A DNA stretch of 64,000 nt from positions 4,402,001 to 4,466,000 of the forward strand of contig JAJFPB010000001.1 in assembly GCA_020881915.1 (NCBI GenBank), given 5' to 3'. Below are positions 56,712 to 64,000 of this stretch, in pieces (position 1 is the stretch's first letter; every line of letters begins with the position of its first letter). A model generated the notes under the pieces. The model was not told the DNA's origin. It ran no database searches and saw only the letters and a list, made by a program, of their open reading frames with translations. The DNA is from Paramyrothecium sp. XJ0827 (lineage: Eukaryota > Ascomycota > Sordariomycetes > Hypocreales > Stachybotryaceae). The translations under genes and the position numbers were made by a program.

Positions 56712-57816
56712 TTATGTCTCGATGTGTGCTCCACTAGGGTAACGTCCACCCGAGGGCGTGAAGCTGTCAACAATGTCATTGATCGTCTGGATCTCCTCCT
56801 CGCTCAGCTTCACGATTCGGGAGTTTTCCTTTGCACGAGATGGCGCTGATGATCCGGGGATCGGGACAATTGTTGGCAATCCGGGCCTGTTGCTCAAACT
56901 ACTCACCCAGGCAATAGCAAACTGGCCAGGAGTGCAGCCCTTCTTCTCTGCCAGTGCTGAGACTTGATCAACCAGCTTGAGGTTGTGGTCCATTGCCTCC
57001 TGCTGGAAGCGCGGCATAGACCCCAGCCTCGGGTTGCTTATGTCGGCGGCGCTTCGCACGGCTCCCGTGAGCAACTTCAAGGTACGTTAGTGATGCTAAC
57101 GTGTGAATCTTCAGCGGACGAGGGCACTCACGCCTCGACTCATCGGTGAATATGCTGCGATGGGAATTCCATGCTCTGCCGCCGCGGCAGCGACACCGTT
57201 CTTGAGGATGTCGGGTGAGAACATGCTCAGCTCGACTTCAACGGCGCTAATATTGACAAACTTGGATGCTTCGTGAATGGTCTCTGCTCGGCATTCGGAC
57301 AGTGAAACGCCTCCGATTTTGCCTGTATCGATGTACTCCTTTTTGATGGTGTTGAGTGTTATCTCGAGGGGTGTTTCGGCATCTCGCCTAGCAATTCCAA
57401 AGATGTCAAGCTTCTTCCTTCCTCCAAGCTGACGGATGATGTTATCAATGGACTCGCGAATATTCTCCGGGGAACCGTCCGGCTTGAGCGATTTGATATC
57501 TACACCCCCTTTGACAATCAAGACGACTTTGTCCGCGTCTTCCGGATACATTTCGAAATAGGCCTTGATGATGGTCATAGAGTTGTACTCTGGAGTACCG
57601 TAAAATTCACCAGCATTCCAGAAGTTGACGCCTTCCTCGAGTGCTGCCTTCATGGTAGCGATTGCATCCTCCAGAGGTGGTGGCTGCGGGCGCCATGTTA
57701 AACCTGTGAGGGTGTAAGGCCGTCATCAACGTATTGGGGGTATGCATGTTTTCCGGGAACCAACCCATTAGTCCGAGGCCAATAGGTCCAACTTCTTTTC
57801 CGAAAACTTGAGGCAT
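56712..57816 (-). CDS. Aldo-keto reductase, pyridoxal-reductase-like
   Basis: Three exons: 57816-57765, 57703-57132 and 57074-56712, giving 328 residues. This is a soluble NADPH-dependent (beta/alpha)8 oxidoreductase, closest in motif to fungal pyridoxal reductases (S. pombe Plr1, AKR8-type). Visible elements are the start PQVFGKEVGPIGLGLMGLTW, catalytic Tyr52 in FWNAGEFYGTPEYNS, Lys82 in VLIVKGG, SLSECRAETIHEA and IPIAAYSPMSRG, then LLTGAVRS spanning intron 2. Near the C-terminus are the nucleotide-binding TIVPIPGSS and an Arg/Lys-Glu-N stretch. The usual catalytic Asp before the Tyr is Asn47 here (FWNAG); that substitution should be compared with characterised relatives before assuming activity. 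Substrate assignment is by similarity only. Confidence 0.85.
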
Positions 57817-58472
57817 GATTGATCGTTGTAATTGCAAGAAGTGTAAATTGTATTAAGACGCAGTTGTAGGTTCTTGTCCGAGGACTTTCTTATTCGGATG
57901 ATTTGGCTCTAAGTGTTTACGATCGCAGCGGAGACGTACTATTTATCTATGACCCCAAGATACTCTGTTGTATGGAGCATCACGGCATTTACGGCTACTG
58001 TGCTCAAATGCACGAGCATCACGGCAGTTACAGCTGCTTTGCTGGAAATCCGAGGTAGCATCACTCCGTAGTGCCGGACATCAGAACAGTGATGCATAAA
58101 CCCGATCCGGTGGCCCCGCCAAGGCATGGAAATAAAGGAATTAAGGCCTCGAGCAATTTAATTACACGACGTCATAATGGCTAACCCGTCAAGGATAGAT
58201 GTTCTACTATTCTTGGTAGAAAAGGAAATAGTGCTTTACAAAACCCGGCTATTAGTACCGATGTTGCTCCAAACCATCCCGGAGTTAGCTGGACGGGACG
58301 GCGTTGCTCGAGATGCCGTACCGCATTATAAAGCACGTAGCGTACTGCCTTTTTTGAGGCGAGGTTTCCTAGTGGCCCGGATACAACCAGCTGCACCTTC
58401 ATCAATTGTATGCGAGCCTATCGATTGATGGGCACCGTATCTTCTTCATCTTCTTCTTCTTTCTATTTCGAT
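57817..58472. other. Spacer between aldo-keto reductase and cofactor E genes
   Basis: 0.66 kb. It contains a diverged direct repeat (57975-58043) and an isolated 83-codon ATG frame at 58177-58428 with no recognisable domain. Confidence 0.5.
57975..58043. repeat. Diverged 30-base direct repeat, two copies
   Basis: Copies at 57975-58004 and 58014-58043 start GAGCATCACGGCA and agree at 26 of 30 positions. They lie upstream of the aldo-keto reductase gene. Confidence 0.7.
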
Positions 58473-60293
58473 TCATCTATTTTCAACTCGGACTGTCACA
58501 TCTAAGCCATCTACACAGTAGCCTAGCTGTCTCGGCCCATCTTTCAACTGAGCCTCTCGCCTGATCCAACGACCGGGTTTGTTGACCGCGGCGTTCCCAT
58601 TCGGCGGTTGAAGCACACCTGGTTCTGAGGTACTCGCAGCTCCATCCTCGTCACTGCTGTCCCCTTCCTTCTCGTCGTAGCCTGCCACTGGATCCCATTC
58701 CCCTGTCTCCCAAACAAGATTCACTTTCAGTGGCGAAAGACCAAACAGCTTTCCGGCAATCCCCTTCACGGCATATATGTCCAATGTCTTTGGTATCTTT
58801 CTCACGTGCTTCGTCTGGCCATCTTGATAAAACGTCACAGTGATTAACCGAGCTTCAAGAAAGGATGGGTTGATTTCTTGACGACGAATGACGTCAGGCT
58901 GACCGTAGATGTCACACAGCTCTTGGTAACGAGGGTGTTTTACCAGTACGGAAGCTTCCGCCGCCTCTGGGACACTGGCCAACTCCTTTGCAATTCTAGA
59001 GAGGTAGAACATCTCGGCATTTCCCCGGTCAGTGGGAGTTATCTGAGAAAAATTGAGGGAAGTAAGCGGGGCCACCCGGGCGATAGTGAACATATGAGCT
59101 TCCTCTGAGGAAGAAGCCTTTTCATCTGCTGCCTGCTTCTCATACACTGGATTATGAGCGAGGCGTAGACTTCGGATTCCTGGGACATGGATGGGGAGGC
59201 TGTCCACAAATGACCAGCTTTGTACCATGTTGTACGATACGTCTAGATATTGTAGAGACGGTGCGAAAATGGGTGCAGCAGCCCCAGAAGAGGCCAAATC
59301 TGCAATGTTGTTGCCCTTTAAGTGCAAGCTGCGTAGAGACTTGAGGGCGGCGAGGCTGCGAAGATCCGACAGGGATGTGAACTCGTTGAATTCGAGATTG
59401 AGGGATGTCAATGTATGGCTGAGACTGGAATAATCGACAAGCGGGAGCGTGGAAAGTTGATTTAATCCAGCATTGAAGGTGGCAAGCGAAGGACATGAAC
59501 TCGCGATGCTGCATAGTTCTTCCCAGCTGAGTAGAGTCTCTTTGAGAGCAAGCTCTGTGACACCCCGGAAAGCTCTCTCACCACGTTCTCGTAGAGCGTC
59601 GCTGGGAATATTTCTGAACCGATTTCCACTGTACTTGGCATGAGCATTGCGCATCCCGAGCCCACAAGGTCAGGCGATGCATGCTTACCTTAATGCCAGA
59701 GTCTGAAGCAATGGAAGTTCGCTGCAAATATCAACCACAGGGTCGATATACTCGAGCAGACTCCGGCTGAGGTCCAGTTGCCTGATGTTGGGGCACGTAT
59801 CCCTGACAGGCGCCTCATCGCTAGCTACTGCGCAGGCAACGCGCAGCCCGTCTACGATGACGATTCTGAGGTCCCGAACCTGTGCGAGCTTCTGCCGGAT
59901 CTTGTCGAAACCCATCTCCTCGGCGACTTTGCCGGAGATGACAATCTGAGGGCCCGGGGCCGAGTCAGCCTCAGACGCGTACTTTTCATGGAGGGCGCCG
60001 ATGAAGCTCTGAGGCTTGTCTGCTGGGCGGGTGGGCCGAACGAACGACGCAGCCGTCGGCAATTTGGACATGCCTAAGCAGTGGTGAGTGGATATGCCAG
60101 GAGACCCAGGAGGCTACGTACACGAGAAGTATCGAGTTCCCTTGTGGCAGCCATTGTGTTTGCCGCGATTCCCATCGTCCCATTCAACTCCTAGCCAGAT
60201 GCCGCTTGTGCCTGTTACCTCGCCCACGTAGCGGACGGTGCACAGCGCACCATCGTAGGATATGCGCTGGCCCAGGTGGTGAGAGTTCGACAT
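58473..60293 (-). CDS. TBCE: Tubulin-specific chaperone E (TBCE / Pac2 / Alp21)
   Basis: Three exons: 60293-60122, 60073-59689 and 59628-58473, giving 570 residues. Cofactor E binds alpha-tubulin and, with cofactors C and D, assembles the tubulin heterodimer. The N-terminal CAP-Gly domain (about residues 8-58) shows GIWLGVEWDDGNRGKHNG and ends YFSC across intron 1. It runs into the family linker SFVRP. A leucine-rich-repeat region spans about 125-375 (IRQLDLSRSLLEYIDPVVDI, LQTLALSGNRFRNIP, LHLKGNNIADL, LQYLDVSYNMVQ). A C-terminal ubiquitin-like domain includes KTLDIYAVKGIAGKLFGLSP and a charged insert (DEKEGDSSDEDG). The acceptor CAG before TGGAAATCGG joins ALAL-SGNRF in phase. Length is typical for fungi. 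Confidence 0.94.
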
Positions 60294-60755
60294 GGCATGA
60301 GTGGAGAGGCGTCTGGGCCCCCAAGAATTATTTAGATGGTGTTTGCCGCGGTCATGGTCGCCTGTCACAGCGAATCTTTGAGGTGCAAAGGCTGTCAGCT
60401 AAATTTGGTTGGTATGCCGCCTCCATATATTTAGTGGCTGAGTGATTGCCGCAACCCACCCACCAACCGCCTCGGATGTTGCAACGTGATGCATTTCACA
60501 CGCTCGTGTCGCTCAACATAATTGCACTAACTAGTTTTGTTGTAAATATTTACAAAACTTGTGCGATCGAATGTCCACTCATGACATTTATCACATGCAT
60601 AGCTGCTTGGTCTGATCCGGTGAAATGACGGGGTTCGGAATCTGTGCTACAGGACTGTACAGGTGCCAAACAATTTCATATCCTTTGCCATCCCTCATTT
60701 TCGTCCTCTGTGTACGCTTGCAGTATAATCAAGGTGAAAGGAAAAACTCAAAATT
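60294..60755. other. Spacer upstream of cofactor E
   Basis: 0.46 kb of promoter and 3' flank without recognisable features. Confidence 0.5.
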
Positions 60756-61814
60756 TTACAGCTTGCTCTTCTCACCAACGACCTTGATAAGGGCCCGACC
60801 GTTGCTCAGGCAAACCTTCCCACCGTCAACCTTGACTACGAACCGGATCTCTTCCCAGTCACCCTTCTTCTCGCCGGTCTTCCACACGCTGGTCACGAGC
60901 TTATCGCCAGGGAGGACGGGGCTGGCAAAGCGAGCCTGGTATTCCTTGATGTTGGCGGGGTCGCTGCCGCCCAGTGTCTGCAGCAGGGCGTGGGCGGTCG
61001 TGTTCCACTGGTACAGGCCATGCATGATGGCGCCGCCGAAGCCCATCTTCTTGCCGGGCTCAGGAGTGGCGTGCAGAGGGTTGTAGTCACCGTTCAGACG
61101 GTACAACAGGGCCGACTGCAAAGTCGTCTGGTGCTCCAGGACCAGGTCGGGCTGCTTGTCGGCGGGGGGAGGGTAATTGACGGTGGCAGGCCCCTTAGGA
61201 CCGCCCCAGTTACCCTGCCCGACGAAGAAGGAGCTCGCCTGGGCGCGGGAATAGACCTCGCCGGTGTTGACGTCGACCAGATCGGTCTGTACCTCGAGGA
61301 CGGAGCCGGGGCGGCCCTTGTCGTAAACACCAATGACCTTCGTGCGGGCCTCGAATTTCTTGCCCTCCGAAGTCGGTGGCAGGGGCTTCAGGAACTCGAT
61401 CTTGCGCTGGCCGTCCACAACGCGGCGGTAGTCGAATTCGGGAACACCAGGGATCTTGACGGCCTTCTGGGATGCATAGAAGTCAATCACCTCTTGCGTG
61501 TTGCCCTTGAACGCTGCGGGGGGACGTTAGCTGCTGGGCTCCCGCAAGTCTTCCATGGCAGATGGTATCTTACGAAGGACAATGGGATAGGTGGGAAAGA
61601 CGCTGAAGTTAGGGTGGAGTTCCTAGACATTATCTGGTGAGCAATTGATCGGAAATGGCCTGTCCCAGCGATGGAATGTGGGCGCTTGGCTTACGTAGAG
61701 GAAGTGAAGCTCGTCGGCGGTGCAGCCGACAGTGTTGGCGAAGAGCAGAACATCGCGCTTCAGCCACGAGATCTCCTGGGGAGGGTACTCGAAACCGACA
61801 CCGAACTCAGACAT
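60756..61814 (-). CDS. Peroxisomal MaoC-type enoyl-CoA hydratase 2
   Basis: Three exons: 61814-61695, 61622-61574 and 61513-60756, giving 308 residues. This is a double-hotdog (R)-specific hydratase/dehydratase like the hydratase-2 part of the peroxisomal multifunctional beta-oxidation enzyme, but encoded alone. The N-terminal hotdog carries DVLLFANTVGC and ELHPNFSVFPTYPIVL. The catalytic signature RLNGDYNPLHATPEPGKKMG (Asp and His) lies at about residues 193-212 and is followed by GGAIMHGLYQWN. The last three residues are SKL, a canonical peroxisomal targeting signal 1. Likely roles are fatty-acid beta-oxidation or a related peroxisomal acyl-CoA step; the substrate is not determined. The start MSEFGVGFEYPPQEISW is conserved-looking and the two short introns are phase-consistent. 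Confidence 0.92.
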
Positions 61815-62818
61815 GATGAAGTGCTATTGAACAGTGTTGTAGTGAGGCAGAATGGTGAGTTCACGATGAGGGGAAGGCCGCTGAGGAACGTTCGGCAGAA
61901 TAATGAGGTGCTGGGCGTGCGCTCACTCTGTACGGGAGCCGGTGATTTATGCCGGTGTTTTAAGCCGAGGTCCAGGTTGTGGGGAACTGACGCAGCTCTC
62001 TGCCGCATGTCACCCCCACAGTTTGAGACCCTGCAACGTAAGGTAGGTAAGGTACTTAGCCTACGATGGGTTGCGCCACTCCTTCAGGGCGGGCCTCGGG
62101 TGAGAAGTATTCGGTTGTAAGCTAATCCGGCAGAAGGTGGAAGCCAATTGTGCTTGAAGATGCTTCTCTAGAGGCCCAATAAGCAAGGTGTGATATGGGG
62201 TGCTTCTGACATGGCTGGGATAGCGGGTTCAATGTACTGATCTAGGGTACCTTTACGGTAGTAAGCTCACCTGAGGGGAGTCAGACATGAGCTAAGGTAC
62301 GGACGATAAGGCGATAAGCATTCCGCCGTCACTCGGCATTTTGTGATGCCATTTTGAGTTTATTCATTTCCGTTCCACAATTGACATCCTCGTAACAATA
62401 CCGCCGCGAAAACTTGCTAGATGATCCTTCGCAAAGATGAAATCAACCGGTAACTCACCCAAGTCGAATGACGAGACGCAATGCGAGAGACTTTGCGCCA
62501 GTCTCATTTCTCTCGGCATCTTTCTCCAAGACATCTCAACACGAGGTATTCTTACCCAGCATGTCGCGTCCAAGCCCCAACTCGAACGAAAGCCAAGCAA
62601 TTCCCCGTTACGAAGAATGGACGAGGTGCCCACCAAGCAAATTCGATGACTGACTAACTGTAAGCAAAATCAATTCATTCAATTTCCATTTAACTGTGGC
62701 CTATAGCTACCTAACTAACTGCGAGAAACATAGGAGGTGTTATACAAATGAGAGTGGTATTCTTGCTCAGAAATCCGCAATGAAACATGATCAACTCGAG
62801 TCTCACTGCGAGAATTTC
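61815..62818. other. Spacer upstream of the hydratase gene
   Basis: 1 kb, with AAGGTAGGTAAGGTAC words at about 62038-62056 and short chance frames at 62364-62653. No gene was recognised. Confidence 0.5.
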
Positions 62819-64000
62819 TCAGCGATATCTGTGTTTGGCACGGTCGCACTCCTCCAAAAAGCGATAAATGCCCTCAAGGCCTTCAAAGTTCTCCGATTCA
62901 CCTTGCGAGTAAGTCGGGGGAGATGCGCTTTCATATCCTTCAACGTCAGACATCCAGGGGTTGTTTGCCATCTCGTCCATAAAAGCATCTTGAACAAAAG
63001 AATCGTCGCCGAGGGACGACAACTTCTCGAATTCGTGACCTTCAAGTGACCGAGTCGAGCCCCCGGGAGACGTGATTGTTCTCTCAGAGTCCGGAGCGAA
63101 GGGGAACCTCAATGCCATGGACGCACCGGCAGCCTCGTCAAACCCCGGATCCTGGCCGATGACACCTCGTTGGATGCCGATGTCATCGCATAACCTCTCA
63201 ACGGTTTGCCCATCCACGCCTGGAAAATGTACTCGAAGGGTATTGGACCCCTTCAGGGCAACTGGCAAGTTGCCGAGCACGGCTAGCCGTCTAATGTCGG
63301 CAAACACCGCCGACAAATCCTTCAGAGCACGATCAAAGTCAGCGGACAAGCCATCAAGGAAGCCCTCAGCGTTGAGGGTAGCCTCAACAGCTGCGGTGTT
63401 GGAGTCATTGGAGGTGGCTCCAGAAGAAAAGGCAATGGCTGCGGCAAGAGGGCTAAGGGCCGTCACCGTAGGGCTGAGCTTGAAGTCGACGAAAGCACCT
63501 GGCATAGAATGAGTGCATGCTCGGAACTTGTCCATTGCCTCGTCCTCCAACTTGGATACAGCACGGTATTGCTTCTCCCCGCGGGGTCCTAAGCCGTCAT
63601 ATCGGAGCTTCTGTCCGGACAAGAAGAACGCCCTCATCGCCTGCGAGACATTCTGAACAACCTGAGCCGGCGCAGCCGGTGTGTGAGAGAAATAGCGAGC
63701 GCCGCCGCCAAGGCTGTAGCCGCCGGCTGTGCGAGGCATGGCACCGCCCGTGAGATTCGGTCGTAGCGCGCTTGCGAACGGGGCGCGACCAGAGCCTTGA
63801 GCCACCCGTCGTGCGATAGTCGGATTCGTCCGATCGAAGCGGGAAGCTTTGGTTCCAATGCGGCTGGTGCTGCTCGCAAATCTTTGGAACGTGCGCTCTA
63901 TTTGTTGAGCCGCGGGACTGGAGAACCAGCGCCCGGCTCGCTTTTGTTGCTTGAGTAGGGCTGCGGGGTGAATCGGTTGTCGTCCGGTATGACCGCTTCT
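62819..64000 (-). CDS. Conserved fungal protein of unknown role, 5' end beyond the window
   Basis: A single open frame runs from the right edge down to a stop at 62819-62821; about 393 codons are visible, and the start lies past 64000. The visible N-terminal part is basic and Ser/Arg-rich (AGRWFSSPAAQQIERTFQRF, SSTSRIGTKASRF), which suggests a mitochondrial targeting region. A helical middle follows (QVVQNVSQAMRAFFLSGQKL, DEAMDKFRACTHSMPGAFVD, GLSADFDRALKDLSAVFADI), then NTLRVHFPGVDGQTVERLCD and a tail ending with a Ser-rich stretch and EGIYRFLEECDRAKHRYR. I recall similar Sordariomycete proteins carrying the doubtful label casein kinase II beta 2 subunit, but no CK2-beta zinc motif is visible here, so I do not adopt that name. 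Confidence 0.8.
   Translation of the reverse strand, partial: RSGHTGRQPIHPAALLKQQKRAGRWFSSPAAQQIERTFQRFASSTSRIGTKASRFDRTNPTIARRVAQGSGRAPFASALRPNLTGGAMPRTAGGYSLGGGARYFSHTPAAPAQVVQNVSQAMRAFFLSGQKLRYDGLGPRGEKQYRAVSKLEDEAMDKFRACTHSMPGAFVDFKLSPTVTALSPLAAAIAFSSGATSNDSNTAAVEATLNAEGFLDGLSADFDRALKDLSAVFADIRRLAVLGNLPVALKGSNTLRVHFPGVDGQTVERLCDDIGIQRGVIGQDPGFDEAAGASMALRFPFAPDSERTITSPGGSTRSLEGHEFEKLSSLGDDSFVQDAFMDEMANNPWMSDVEGYESASPPTYSQGESENFEGLEGIYRFLEECDRAKHRYR

Noticed and set aside
62364..62653. Frames on both strands as small genes
   Set aside because: Mutually overlapping, short and without recognisable features.

Overview
The window is a stretch of nuclear chromosome from a filamentous ascomycete (Pezizomycotina, most probably a Sordariomycete). 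The evidence is eukaryotic gene structure throughout: short GT-AG introns, mostly 50-110 bases, with CTNAC-like branch points; monocistronic genes on both strands separated by AG/CT-rich spacers with GGTAC/ACCTA-type words; and proteins typical of fungi (Tvp23, Caf120, Utp23, Stt3, Pef1, a two-FHA Rad53-type kinase, a cytoplasmic dynein intermediate chain). I found no rRNA or tRNA gene, no intact transposon, no CRISPR array, no phage-like block and no recognisable secondary-metabolite cluster. Twenty protein-coding genes are supported; one of them runs off the right edge. Exon joins were worked out by hand from reading-frame continuity and splice consensus, and every model listed closes in phase. 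Layout. 1-2881 is gene-poor. 2882-8002 holds a penta-EF-hand protein (Pef1, minus), a ChaC-type gamma-glutamylcyclotransferase (plus) and a glycine-rich RRM protein (minus). 8003-11153 is empty of recognisable genes. 11154-19116 holds an unrecognised disordered protein (plus), a CitE/CLYBL-like lyase (minus, tail to tail with it), TVP23 (plus) and a single-pass membrane protein (minus). 19117-22322 is a repeat-rich spacer. 22323-29198 is a minus-strand run: DUF726/TMCO4 hydrolase, UTP23 and a Ptc7-like mitochondrial PP2C. 29199-34454 is another large spacer. 34455-44390 carries two large plus-strand genes, CAF120-like and RAD53-like. 45107-51182 holds a minus-strand Cys-rich protein interrupted by an in-frame TAG, then STT3. 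52079-56069 holds ATP synthase subunit e (minus) and the dynein intermediate chain (plus), with a WSC-domain remnant between them. 56712-64000 is a minus-strand run: aldo-keto reductase, tubulin cofactor E, a peroxisomal MaoC-type hydratase ending in SKL, and a 5'-truncated conserved protein. The genes are housekeeping functions (secretory pathway, ribosome assembly, mitochondria, peroxisome, microtubules, DNA-damage signalling) and do not form a pathway cluster. The most unusual observations are a predicted 5-base microexon in the ChaC gene, the in-frame TAG in the Cys-rich gene whose downstream frame stays open through a further phase-matched intron, an overlapping alternative short product at the 5' end of the gene at 11154, and a 28-base-arm inverted repeat near 38980. 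I see no convincing undescribed defence or mobile system.
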